From NCBI GenBank assembly GCA_005223045.1, contig NJBM01000002.1, positions 62,001-126,000 of the forward strand: DNA of 64,000 bases. Reading direction: 5' to 3'. The stretch is from Planctomycetes bacterium B3_Pla. GTDB taxonomy: Bacteria > Planctomycetota > Phycisphaerae > Sedimentisphaerales > Anaerobacaceae. Every line of letters begins with the position of its first letter. The first letter of the stretch is position 1. Below, in pieces: positions 17,996 to 26,320 of the stretch. The position numbers were made by a program, and so were the translations under genes. Under the pieces are notes generated by a model. That model saw only the letters and a list, made by a program, of their open reading frames with translations, did no database searches and had not been told where the DNA came from.

Positions 17996-19042
17996 ATGGA
18001 AACGATGAAGGCTATTGAATATCACGCCCCAGGTGACATTCGCGTCCGGTCGGTCCCGATACCGCAATGCGGCGAAGATGAAATTCGCGCAAAGGTTGAC
18101 GCCTGCACGGTTTGCGGAACCGATCTGAAAACATACCTTCACGGAAATCCACGCATCAAGGCCCCCAAGATAATGGGCCATGAATTTACGGCGATCATCG
18201 AGACTGTCGGAGAAAAGGCGGAAGACTTTAAAGAGGGCCGGAGGATTGTAATGGCAACGTCCGTCTCTTGCGGAGCGTGCTTCTACTGCTCCAGGGGCCT
18301 CAACAATCTCTGTCTTGATCTGTCGCCTATGGGTTTCAGCTACAACGGAGGGATGGCTGAATATGTCACTATCCCTTCGCAAGCCCTGAAGAACGGACAC
18401 GTTGTCATGGTTCCCGAAGGCGTCAAAGCCGAACATGCCGCCCTTGCAGAACCGGTGAGCTGTGCTGTAAACGCCTGCGGCAACTGCAACATCAACGAAG
18501 GCGACACCGTACTTGTCACAGGCGCCGGTCCCATGGGTATAATAAACGCCTGCGTCGCTCGTCACTTAGGAGCGGCAAAAATTATAGTCGCAGAGACGAA
18601 TCCGGCCCGTCTCGACCAGACCCAAACCTTCGGCTTCGACCTGCTGGTCAATCCCAATGCACAGGATCTGCGCGAGGCTGTTCTCGACTTCACCGGCGGC
18701 ATGGGCGCCGATGTTGTCATTGTCGCCGCTCCTGCAAAAGAGCCTCAGGAGCAGGCGCTCGATCTCGTGCGAAAGCAAGGCACGGTTTGTCTTTTCGCAT
18801 CACTGCCCGCGAGCAACAGCATGTTGTCGCTCGACAGCAGAAAGATTCATTACAACGAGATACGTGTCGTCGGCTCCAGCGACTCGACGCCGGTTCATGT
18901 CGCGAGTGCCGTCGCAATGATAAGCGCCGGTCAAATCCCGGCCGAGAAGATCGCAACTCACATCCTTCCCCTGGACGACATCTTCCAGGCCTTCGATCTA
19001 ATGCAGTCGGGCCAGGCCCTCCGCGTTGTTCTCAAGCCGTGA
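17996..19042 (+). CDS. Zinc-dependent medium-chain alcohol/polyol dehydrogenase
   Basis: 348 residues of the MDR family, close in layout to sorbitol, threonine or galactitol-phosphate dehydrogenases. Catalytic zinc ligands are visible in V-C-G-T-D and G-H-E. Structural zinc is held by four Cys in C-G-A-C-F-Y-C with a later Cys in N-N-L-C. The Rossmann motif G-A-G-P-M-G is followed by an acidic residue (A-E-T-N), favouring NAD. A GGGAG site precedes the ATG at 17996. The last base of its stop abuts the stop of the convergent RhaT-like gene with no gap. Paired with the SDR upstream. The substrate is probably a sugar or polyol. Confidence 0.88.
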   Translation: METMKAIEYHAPGDIRVRSVPIPQCGEDEIRAKVDACTVCGTDLKTYLHGNPRIKAPKIMGHEFTAIIETVGEKAEDFKEGRRIVMATSVSCGACFYCSRGLNNLCLDLSPMGFSYNGGMAEYVTIPSQALKNGHVVMVPEGVKAEHAALAEPVSCAVNACGNCNINEGDTVLVTGAGPMGIINACVARHLGAAKIIVAETNPARLDQTQTFGFDLLVNPNAQDLREAVLDFTGGMGADVVIVAAPAKEPQEQALDLVRKQGTVCLFASLPASNSMLSLDSRKIHYNEIRVVGSSDSTPVHVASAVAMISAGQIPAEKIATHILPLDDIFQAFDLMQSGQALRVVLKP

Positions 19043-20269
19043 CTAAGAGCCCTCAGTCGATACCGGGTGACTCTCATCGTATTGGCCCTTCATGGCACTG
19101 CCTTTGGCAAAGACGCTGACGCCAACGATCAGAATAATTATGCCTGTGATTATCCAGTATATGCTCTGCTTGCTGGCGCCTTTCCATTCCTTTGTCAGAA
19201 AGCCGTTGACGTTGCCGACAATAATCGCGAACGACATGAACACCGGATATGCGATGGCCGCGCCGAACGTCTGCGCCCCAAGCTTGGGCACACCAACGCC
19301 GAAGAACAATATTGCCCCGTCATGCAGGCACGCCATGATAAGTGCAATGAAGAGGATCTTTCCTATGCCGGGCTGGGCCAGCGTGCTCCACGTCTTGTTG
19401 ACGCAGAATTTGTAGACACAATAGCCGCAGGCAGAGAGCGATCCGCCCCACAGAACCAGAGCTGCCAACACGAATGCAGCTCGCCAGCCGGGATTGCCGT
19501 ATTGGCCTACCGAGATGTTTGTGACGTCACCGCCGAAGCTGACTGCGATGCCGTAACAGGCGCAAAGCACGCCGGAGAGGATCGCAACGATCAGCCCCTT
19601 CATGAGCTTATCGCCCGCCAGAACAGTTTGGTCCCCACCCTCACGCGTTTGGCTCTTTCTCTCAAGAGTAGCAGTTCGGGGGCGTACGATAAGTCCGAAT
19701 GCGCAGGCAAAAATCGACACGACCGCCGCAAGCAGATCCTTGATGAGCTTTCCGCCGGTAAAGATGGTCTGGCTGTCGCCGTCGCCTGCCTGGCTCTTAC
19801 TCCTGAGAGTCGCAGCCCGGCCGCATACGATCACTCCGAGAATGCAAACCGCGACCCCAGCCATGAATGTGAAACCGTGCGCGGTCGTAAGCTGGTCACT
19901 GTGATGGATTATGAACGGCCCCATCCCCCCCACGGCGATCTGCGCACCGTAGTTCAGCGCGTATGCCAGTGACAGGCCGATCAGCCCGAAACTTATGCCG
20001 AGCGTCATCGAGCCGAGTCCCCAGAGAAATCCGAAAAGCACAGGCATCAAGATCCCCCCGGTTCCGGCTTCGGCGCAGGTGGCGAACAGGCCGTCCGCGA
20101 TAAAAGGAAATACGCACGTCGGGATCAGAATTGTCACAAAGAAAAAAAACGGACCCCAGAGAGTTTCCCAGGGCGTGCCTTTCCTGACAAACTTGCTCGG
20201 CAATCCGAACGATCCCCCGCAAACGGCGCCTAACAACAGCAATGCAAATCCAACGACGGTTGTGCCCAT
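19043..20269 (-). CDS. RhaT-like sugar-proton symporter with internal TM-loop duplication
   Basis: 408 residues, an integral membrane protein of the L-rhamnose/proton symporter family (N-terminal G-A-V-C-G-G-S-F-G-L-P, W-G-L-G-S-M-T-L-G). It is longer than the ~344 residues of E. coli RhaT. The excess is largely explained by a tandem duplication of a 47-residue unit made of one hydrophobic segment plus a charged loop (A-T-L-R-S-K-S-Q in copy one, A-T-L-E-R-K-S-Q in copy two). The added membrane segment would change topology if it spans the bilayer. The start has an AAAGGA site. It is convergent with the zinc dehydrogenase, and together they suggest uptake and oxidation of a deoxysugar, though the substrate is not shown by sequence. 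Confidence 0.85.
   Translation of the reverse strand: MGTTVVGFALLLLGAVCGGSFGLPSKFVRKGTPWETLWGPFFFFVTILIPTCVFPFIADGLFATCAEAGTGGILMPVLFGFLWGLGSMTLGISFGLIGLSLAYALNYGAQIAVGGMGPFIIHHSDQLTTAHGFTFMAGVAVCILGVIVCGRAATLRSKSQAGDGDSQTIFTGGKLIKDLLAAVVSIFACAFGLIVRPRTATLERKSQTREGGDQTVLAGDKLMKGLIVAILSGVLCACYGIAVSFGGDVTNISVGQYGNPGWRAAFVLAALVLWGGSLSACGYCVYKFCVNKTWSTLAQPGIGKILFIALIMACLHDGAILFFGVGVPKLGAQTFGAAIAYPVFMSFAIIVGNVNGFLTKEWKGASKQSIYWIITGIIILIVGVSVFAKGSAMKGQYDESHPVSTEGS
19595..19876 (-). repeat. Two tandem 141-bp coding units inside the RhaT-like gene
   Basis: Units 19736-19876 (first in the protein) and 19595-19735 (second) are each exactly 47 codons and in frame. Both end in K-L-I/M-K and share the A-T-L...K-S-Q loop. 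At DNA level ATGAGCTT recurs 141 bp apart. Copies are diverged, so the duplication is not recent. Confidence 0.8.
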
Positions 20270-20570
20270 GAGACGATTCCTTTCTCGAAGGCCGCTGCTT
20301 TAGCCGGCCGAGCGGCAGGTGACTATGGTTTAAGTTGTTGAAATGTAATGACATCCTGTCGAATTTGTCAATCACTTTTAGCGCAAAAAAACAGCCTTGT
20401 CGTTGACGGGCATGTGCCATCAACGACTCTTTTCCTATCGTCCGGCGCCCCCAAAGAGGATGCCGGGTAGCTTCAACAACCTATCTTACCGGCAACCCGG
20501 GGCCGGAAGGGGCTTGCCGGCTCGCTTTTCTGCCTCCCGCTGCTTGCGGAGGGGCTTGAAATTGGGTTTG

Positions 20571-20586
20571 ATTGGCTTTGTTTTGC
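20571..20586 (-). repeat. GCAAAACAAAGCCAAT dispersed motif, copy 1
   Basis: An exact 16-base match on the minus strand within the tail of the frameshifted gene, where it encodes Q-N-K-A-N. Copies also lie at 20660, 55849 and 56007. Confidence 0.7.
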
Positions 20587-20659
20587 CCGTGCCCGGGGCG
20601 GGATATCTTTTGATAAACATCCTGTACTAAAGATGTTACGCCTATTTGGGACGGAGAGA

Positions 20660-20675
20660 ATTGGCTTTGTTTTGC
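20660..20675 (-). repeat. GCAAAACAAAGCCAAT dispersed motif, copy 2
   Basis: An exact 16-base match on the minus strand, 89 bp from copy 1, here read in another frame as A-K-Q-S-Q. Confidence 0.7.
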
Positions 20676-21503
20676 GCAAACGTTACTTTGTTGCTGACAA
20701 TCGGCGGCATTATCCATAGCCGTATGGACCTCGTCGGCATTTTTCTGTTTGGCAGCCTCGTGAATCTCCATTTTGCGCATCAGTTGGAGCTTCTTTAGCT
20801 TGGTCATTGTTTTGTCTAAGCTTTGCTCGATCCGCTGTTCATACGCCAGCAGACGTTCGAGGACCCTTGTGCGAAATCGTCTATAGCGATACAGCCCAGG
20901 CCCTTATCCTCGTGATAGAATCTAACAATGTCCTGGGGCAAAGACATTTTGTAGCACTTATGATAAATCCTCTTGGGGCATCCGATCGCCGGGCCGGTTA
21001 CCTCGCGTCTTAAAAACACCTCGATGGTCTCGTTGTGCATACGCTCAGCACGTCTTAGCCGCCATGAGAGGCTGACAATCCGCTCGGCTAATATCAATTC
21101 CATGTAGCCGGCGGGGCGCATCTCGGCCAGCATTTTCTCTTTCAGCAGGTCGTAGTCTTCCCGGCTCTCGTCGAAGACAACGTCGGCGGCTGAAAAAAGC
21201 CCGTGCTTGAGCGCATTTTGCGCTGCCGCAGCCTTGCCCTCGGCGGTACGCGGCCCGGTGGATTTTTGAGCGTTTTGTCGATTAGCGTTGATTTGAGCTT
21301 CGGTTGACATAAGGAGTACCTCCTGATTTGAGATTTTCGATTGACGATTTTCGATTGTTTTCGATATTAAACATTCATATATATTGTTAATTATACATCT
21401 TATATAGTATCACATTATCTGTCAAGGGAATTTTAAAAATATTTTTTAGACACGGATTTACACGGATTGTTTGGTCGTGTTGTGTACGGCGTAAAGGCAG
21501 ATC

Positions 21504-21560
21504 ATGTAGGGTGCGATGAATCGCACCATTGACATGTAGGGTGCGATTTTTCGCACCATT
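21504..21560. repeat. Two tandem hairpin repeats (GGTGCGAT...ATCGCACC)
   Basis: Units 21504-21530 and 21534-21560, period 30 bp, each begin ATGTAGGGTGCGAT and fold back on TCGCACC with a 2-4 base loop. They resemble REP-like palindromes. Confidence 0.75.
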
Positions 21561-21622
21561 TAGATGATGTCGATTCATTCTATCGAGTTTGCAAACGGGC
21601 GCGTATCTGTGCTCACAAAATT

Positions 21623-21645
21623 GGTGCGATTCATCACACCCTACC
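21623..21645. repeat. Inverted third copy of the GGTGCGAT hairpin repeat
   Basis: GGTGCGATTCATCACACC followed by CTAC reads, on the minus strand, as a one-mismatch copy of the 21504 unit. It faces the tandem pair, as in BIME-like clusters. Confidence 0.65.
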
Positions 21646-21748
21646 GCTTTGCCGGCGGCACCCCAAGGTCCTTACATATCTTCTTTGCCAGAATATCTAC
21701 AATTTCATTGTGCCTCGGAACTGCTGATCTCTTGTTTAACGACGGATT
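21641..21748 (-). pseudogene. 3' remnant of a HicA-like toxin gene
   Basis: The minus strand encodes N-P-S-L-N-K-R-S-A-V-P-R-H-N-E-I followed by L-A-K-K-I-C-K-D-L-G-V-P-P. This matches the C-terminal half of some HicA (YcfA-type) mRNA interferases, where V-P-R-H-x-E-I and a final helix are usual. The catalytic N-terminal half with its G-x-x-H is absent upstream in any frame I read. A run of nine Cs lies exactly at the break. No HicB-like antitoxin is adjacent. The identification is by recalled motif. Confidence 0.4.
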
Positions 21749-22029
21749 ACCCCCCCCCATCGATTTTTCATATATCTTAAAACAACAGACCGTCGAAGTC
21801 GATAGACTCATCCATCGTTTTGGAGAAAATACAATCCCGGCGTTCCCTCGATGGGCGCCGCCTGTTGCCATCCCCAAATGTAAAATAGAAATCGTCGTCG
21901 CAAAATGATAATATGAGATAAAATTTTCAATGCTTTTTCCGGCATTGGCGACGGATTTGACGGACGGGGTGAGAAGTAGTTGTAGAGACGTGATCGTCAA
22001 TGGTATGCCGATAGACGAGCAATCGACTA

Positions 22030-22569
22030 ATGGACACCGATTCCGAGACGTTTGTGATACGCGCAGCGCAGGACGGCAGCGAGCAGGCATGGCGGCAGTT
22101 ATTCGAGCGGCACTTTGACGCAGTTTACCGATTCTGCGTCGCGCTGGCGGGAGCCCGACATGACTTGGCCGAGGAGCTGACCCAGCAAGCTTTCGTTACT
22201 GCGGCTCGGCGGATCCATCGTTTCGATCCCAGCCGGGCAACCTTTCGAGCATGGCTGTTCGGGATTGTAAAGAACCGGCAAATGGCGATCCGAACAAGTG
22301 AACAGCGCAGGAAACGGCACGAGGAGTCCTCTGCGAAGAGGAGTTCTGAGACGGTCAGGCAGGAAGAACCTGATTTGCGGGTGCATGAGGCGCTCGCCCG
22401 GTTGCCCTCGCGTTATCGCATGGTGCTGGAGGCGAAATACCTCCGGGGGCTTAGCATGAAGGAGATCGCCGCAGATAATAGTGCAAGCATCGAGGCAATC
22501 GAATCGCTGCTGCGGCGGGCCAGGGCCGGCTTTGCCCGTGAGTACGAACAAATACGAACTTTGGACTGA
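22030..22569 (+). CDS. ECF-type RNA polymerase sigma factor
   Basis: 179 residues with sigma-70 region 2 (residues ~20-90; Y-R-F-C-V-A-L-A, F-R-A-W-L-F-G-I-V-K-N) and region 4 (~120-175; L-P-S-R-Y-R-M-V-L-E-A-K-Y, then the helix-turn-helix M-K-E-I-A). There is no region 3, so it is an ECF factor. The following gene, 21 bp downstream, encodes a single-span membrane protein in the usual anti-sigma position. It probably controls the secreted proteins encoded next. Confidence 0.88.
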   Translation: MDTDSETFVIRAAQDGSEQAWRQLFERHFDAVYRFCVALAGARHDLAEELTQQAFVTAARRIHRFDPSRATFRAWLFGIVKNRQMAIRTSEQRRKRHEESSAKRSSETVRQEEPDLRVHEALARLPSRYRMVLEAKYLRGLSMKEIAADNSASIEAIESLLRRARAGFAREYEQIRTLD

Positions 22570-22590
22570 TGCATTGTATGGGGTAACAAT

Positions 22591-23184
22591 ATGAAAGATA
22601 GAGATATAGACACACATCTAAGGCAATATTTGTCGGGCGATCAACCGCGAGAGGCGTTTAAGCAACAGGCGCTCCGCGACTCGACGGCCGAGTTCGTTCG
22701 CCTTCGGCGGCGACGTTCGGCCTGGCGGAGGGCGGAATTTGCGGCCGCCGCGGTCCTGATCGCAGGTATTGCGTTTATTGGCGGTCGCCTGTCGGTGCCA
22801 CGTAAGTTGCCCAGGAGCTTGGATATCGCACCGCGGGTGACCGCCGTCCCTGGGACTCCTCGCGGAGAACCTGAAGGCGTAATCGTACCGAGTGACCTGG
22901 TCGCATGGCTGGATGCCGCTCATCTGTTCAGGCGGTTGGGTATGGAAGAGCGGATGGCCCGTGCCGTCGAACACGCGGGCAAACTGCTGCCTTATGACGC
23001 TATGGCAGCAAACAGTATTACGGGACAAGCCTTAGCCGCCAATGATGGTGATGAGGTTATCGAAAATCAGAACAAACGCTCAATTCTCGCTGAAATCCTA
23101 CGTCCGGACGAGTCGGTCGAGCATGTCAGCGGAATCATGGCACAATCTTTTGGAGGTTACCATTATGAAAACGAAATGGATTAA
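22591..23184 (+). CDS. Single-span membrane protein, probable anti-sigma partner
   Basis: 197 residues: a charged cytoplasmic N terminus (1-45), one membrane helix (~47-66, A-A-A-V-L-I-A-G-I-A-F-I-G-G) and an outer domain. It lacks the H-x3-C-x2-C zinc anti-sigma motif, so the assignment rests on the position after an ECF sigma gene and on topology. Its end overlaps the next start by 20 bp, suggesting translational coupling. Confidence 0.65.
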   Translation: MKDRDIDTHLRQYLSGDQPREAFKQQALRDSTAEFVRLRRRRSAWRRAEFAAAAVLIAGIAFIGGRLSVPRKLPRSLDIAPRVTAVPGTPRGEPEGVIVPSDLVAWLDAAHLFRRLGMEERMARAVEHAGKLLPYDAMAANSITGQALAANDGDEVIENQNKRSILAEILRPDESVEHVSGIMAQSFGGYHYENEMD

Positions 23185-24544
23185 GAAGTCGTTGTTTCTC
23201 TTATGCCTGGGTTTTGCGGCCGCTGCGATAGCCCAGAGCAATACACCAAGCGTCCTGGATCTCGTGCAGAACGTGGACGATCCAGAGCTGGCGGAGCTGA
23301 TTCGAGTGGCGAGAGAGCACCAGGCGAAGCTCCGCCAACTCACCCTGGAAGAAACCCTGGAACTCACCCACAAGGTCACACTCAGCTACACACAGATCAA
23401 GCTGTTCAATCAGCAAATTGAAGAGGTCTCCCGCAAGATTGAAGCGAGAACTGGACCTGTCGAAATGCGCTATTCGCTGCTGCTGGCAAAGACGGAACTT
23501 GAAGCAAAGCGCATGATCGAAGTGTCGAATCTCAGGAAGGTGATGGGTATCACACCCAGGCATCCTTTTGACAAGAAACCTGTGAAGGTCCTCAATACCT
23601 GGCTTCATTTGGACGTGCTCGATCAGGGTGTTCATATGCTCGATTCCTTGAAACCATTCGAAGAGTACTGGGGTCTCTGGCGTCTCAAGTCATCAGGATT
23701 GCTGTCCGGGAGAGAAGCGTTGGACTTTGTGCGGGAGCGATTACAGAACAAGACTAACCTGCCTATACGAATTGATCTTCATCATATTGCTGCGACGCGC
23801 AGTTCGGCCGAGGACTTGCACACGAAGATTATCTCGCTGATAAGAGAGGCCAACTTCCAAATGGAAGCCGAAGTCAGTCTGGAACCGATCACATGGGATG
23901 TTGGTTCAGGCGAATCCACGTTCTTCATCAGGGAGGGCACGATAAGCACGTTTTATAAGGGTACGGGGAATACCAAGCGACCCGATGGGGGCTCAAAACC
24001 CATCGGCACGGGTGCAGTCGAGCCGAACGACCTTGACCAGCACATCTTGTGGCGCCTTACGCATCCCGGAAATATTCCGCTCAAGTACAGAGTAGAGCAC
24101 GATGAGACAAGTACAAGGCTGGCAAGGCAGACGGCAGACAGGATAAGCGCTGTTGTCAAAGACCTGGGCATTGGCGAGCTGGTGGAGGTCGAGAGAATCC
24201 TCGTCGAATCGGTACCAAAGACTGCCTTTCTGGGTCGGTGGCAAACCACTACACGAGGCGACTTTCAGACAATTGATATCCAGCCCACAGGGGAGTGCAT
24301 ATTCGTGAAAAGCCGAGAATCGGCATCGACAAAGGGCGGAACGAGTATGCCGGGCAGGTGGTTCCTGACCCCTGAAAAAATATTTATGGATATCAAAGAC
24401 TATCAGGACAAAAGAAACGTCTACCTGGGACATTTGGACAAGCAAGGCAACCTTGTCGTCACGCAAGGGGTAATTTACCGCCAGGGTAGTTTCCACAGTG
24501 GAGGCGGGCCTAAAAGGAGGATGGTTTTCAAGAAGGTGTATTAG
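23165..24544 (+). CDS. Secreted protein of unknown function, ECF-linked
   Basis: 459 residues with a clear Sec signal (cleavage near A-I-A-Q). Residues ~35-130 are helical, perhaps a coiled coil (L-R-Q-L-T-L-E-E-T-L-E-L). The middle and C-terminal parts are mixed alpha/beta with no motif I recognise. I take the ATG at 23165, which has GGAGG 8 bp upstream and starts the signal peptide; the frame is open back to 23042, but that section overlaps the preceding gene. The 20-bp overlap with the anti-sigma-like gene indicates one operon with the sigma factor. Confidence 0.7.
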   Translation: MKTKWIKKSLFLLCLGFAAAAIAQSNTPSVLDLVQNVDDPELAELIRVAREHQAKLRQLTLEETLELTHKVTLSYTQIKLFNQQIEEVSRKIEARTGPVEMRYSLLLAKTELEAKRMIEVSNLRKVMGITPRHPFDKKPVKVLNTWLHLDVLDQGVHMLDSLKPFEEYWGLWRLKSSGLLSGREALDFVRERLQNKTNLPIRIDLHHIAATRSSAEDLHTKIISLIREANFQMEAEVSLEPITWDVGSGESTFFIREGTISTFYKGTGNTKRPDGGSKPIGTGAVEPNDLDQHILWRLTHPGNIPLKYRVEHDETSTRLARQTADRISAVVKDLGIGELVEVERILVESVPKTAFLGRWQTTTRGDFQTIDIQPTGECIFVKSRESASTKGGTSMPGRWFLTPEKIFMDIKDYQDKRNVYLGHLDKQGNLVVTQGVIYRQGSFHSGGGPKRRMVFKKVY

Positions 24545-24671
24545 AGATTTGTCCGGAATCTTTGGGGGCAGTGTCCTGAGCAATAGTAAGGGAGAGAAAA
24601 TGTAAGATTGAAACTGTCAAAGGCGGTGATACAAACCTACCTATAGTAATACTTTTGAAAGGAGAGGAATC

Positions 24672-26246
24672 ATGTTTAAGAGATTCGTACTAATTCTGAC
24701 AGCATTGCTTTTGTTGCAGGTCGGTATCGTGCAAGCGGCTGAAATCATCGTAATTACGGAGAACGTGGACGTGGATCTTGATCGCGTTGAGGACGATCAA
24801 GAACTGATCGACTGGCTCATAGCCGAGGGTCATTCCGTGGACGTGCGGCGTAACAACTGGATGATTCTCAATGCCCAAAAGATCGCCGACCTGAATGCGG
24901 CCGATTTGATTATCGTCAGTCGCCTGACCAACAGCGGCATTTACGATTATGGCAACGAGCCGACCCAATGGAACTCCGTGAAAACCCCGCTGCTGCTCAT
25001 GAATGCCTACTTTGCGCGCAACAATAGGTGGAGTTGGGTCGATTCCAGGACGGTTACAAACGACACTCCGGACATTTTCGCCGAGGCGGTGGATCCAAAC
25101 CACCCCGTCTTCAGAGGTATAACGCTGATGGCGCTCGATGAAACTGATCCAAACGATCCTGCTAATATTGTTCATGTCATTGATCCGCTCGTGGGTACCG
25201 GAATCACGTCGTTCATCGACACGACGGATATGGGCAACGGTCGTCTGATCGCCAAGACCTTGTGGCTGAACATGGCCTGGATCGCCGAGTGGGATTCTGG
25301 CGTGGAGTTCTACGAAGGCGCCGGTCAGTTCGCCGGGGGCAAACGCATGTTGTTCTGTGCCGGCACGCAAGAGATCGGCGACACACCCCAGGGAGAGTTC
25401 AATCTTACGGCCAAGGGCCGGCAGATGCTTCGCAAAGCAATCTCTTACCTGCTTGGCGGCGCCAACATTATCCTGGTCACTCAAGACAAAGACTTGAACG
25501 AAGACGGTATTCGGGACGATCATAACCTCGAGACCTTCCTCCTTTCCGAAGGGCATTTTGTTGATGTCCGTCCGTACTATTGGCGAGAACTCGATCCGGA
25601 CAAGATAGCCAAACTCGATGCGGCGGACCTGGTCATCTTCAGCCGTCTGACGAATAGTGCCTTCTATGATGACGGCGACGAGCCGACGCTATGGAATTCG
25701 CTCACGACTCCATTGCTGCAGATGAATGCCTACTTTGCTCGCAGAAATCGGTGGGAATGGGTCATTTCCAACACGGCGACAAATGACACTGCGTCTGTCT
25801 ATCTCGAAGCAGTCGAGCCGGATCATCCGATCTTCAGACACGTGCCGCTAATCGCACTGGATCCGGAGAATCCGGACGATTCGGTCAATTTCGTGCCGAT
25901 GATCGACCCGAACGTTGCATCAGGAATCACCTCGTTCATCGATACGACCAATATGGGCTATGGCCGTCTCATTGCCAAGCCACTCACGTTCGAGATGGGT
26001 TGGATCGCCGAGTGGGACGTTGGTGTGGAATTCTTCGAGGGCGCGGGCCAGTACGCAGGTGGCAGACGCATGCTGTTCTGTGCCGGCACGCAGGAGATTC
26101 AGTTCGTCGATCCCGAAACACAGAAGGTGATGACCACGGCGTACGGCGAGCTGAACCTCACGGCCGAGGGCCTGCAGATATTCCGTAACGCCATTGCATA
26201 TTTGCTGTTGCCTGAACCCGGGCCAGAGGTGGAACCGGAGCCATAG
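24672..26246 (+). CDS. Secreted protein made of two ~250-residue tandem repeats
   Basis: 524 residues with a signal peptide (ends near V-Q-A-A). The rest is two homologous copies, about residues 23-265 and 271-515. Shared landmarks are I-I-V-I-T/L-V-T-Q, N-A-Y-F-A-R-x-N-R-W, G-I-T-S-F-I-D-T-T-x-M-G and R-M-L-F-C-A-G-T-Q-E-I. The alternating strand-helix start of each copy suggests a flavodoxin or ThuA-like/amidotransferase-like fold, but no catalytic residues can be named. A short acidic Pro/Glu tail ends the protein. GAAAGGAGAGG precedes the ATG. It lies downstream of the ECF module and may belong to its regulon. Confidence 0.7.
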   Translation: MFKRFVLILTALLLLQVGIVQAAEIIVITENVDVDLDRVEDDQELIDWLIAEGHSVDVRRNNWMILNAQKIADLNAADLIIVSRLTNSGIYDYGNEPTQWNSVKTPLLLMNAYFARNNRWSWVDSRTVTNDTPDIFAEAVDPNHPVFRGITLMALDETDPNDPANIVHVIDPLVGTGITSFIDTTDMGNGRLIAKTLWLNMAWIAEWDSGVEFYEGAGQFAGGKRMLFCAGTQEIGDTPQGEFNLTAKGRQMLRKAISYLLGGANIILVTQDKDLNEDGIRDDHNLETFLLSEGHFVDVRPYYWRELDPDKIAKLDAADLVIFSRLTNSAFYDDGDEPTLWNSLTTPLLQMNAYFARRNRWEWVISNTATNDTASVYLEAVEPDHPIFRHVPLIALDPENPDDSVNFVPMIDPNVASGITSFIDTTNMGYGRLIAKPLTFEMGWIAEWDVGVEFFEGAGQYAGGRRMLFCAGTQEIQFVDPETQKVMTTAYGELNLTAEGLQIFRNAIAYLLLPEPGPEVEPEP

Positions 26247-26320
26247 GCGGGTGGAACCACCCTAAGCCTTCGGCGATTGTGTATCTGTGTAATCCGGGAA
26301 ATCAGCGGTTTGGCAGGTTG

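Larger units (their letters stand above)
20481..21310 (-). pseudogene. Frameshifted member of the STGPRTAEGKA family
   Basis: The 5' frame (20816-21310) starts M-S-T-E-A-Q-I-N-A-N-R-Q and has S-T-G-P-R-T-A-E-G-K-A, then a helical region (L-A-E-R-I-V-S-L-S-W-R-L-R-R-A-E-R). Around 20868-20875 it loses the expected sequence. The other frame continues it as T-R-V-L-E-R-L-L-A-Y-E-Q-R-I-E and runs on through L-R/M-R-K-M-E to a low-complexity tail ending at 20481. A single-base indel explains the break. From recall this is a repeated planctomycete family of unknown function whose tail carries Q-S-Q-F and N-K-A-N-type motifs, both present here. If the indel is a sequencing error, the gene is intact. 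No function can be assigned. Confidence 0.7.
21311..22029. other. Repeat-rich gene-free stretch with a toxin-gene remnant
   Basis: 719 bp between the STGPRTAEGKA-family remnant and the ECF sigma gene. It has AT-rich simple sequence (GATTTTCGATTG repeats near 21325-21355), three copies of a GGTGCGAT hairpin element (21504-21645), a 9-C homopolymer near 21751, and the likely 3' remnant of a HicA-type gene. No intact gene was found. Confidence 0.6.
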
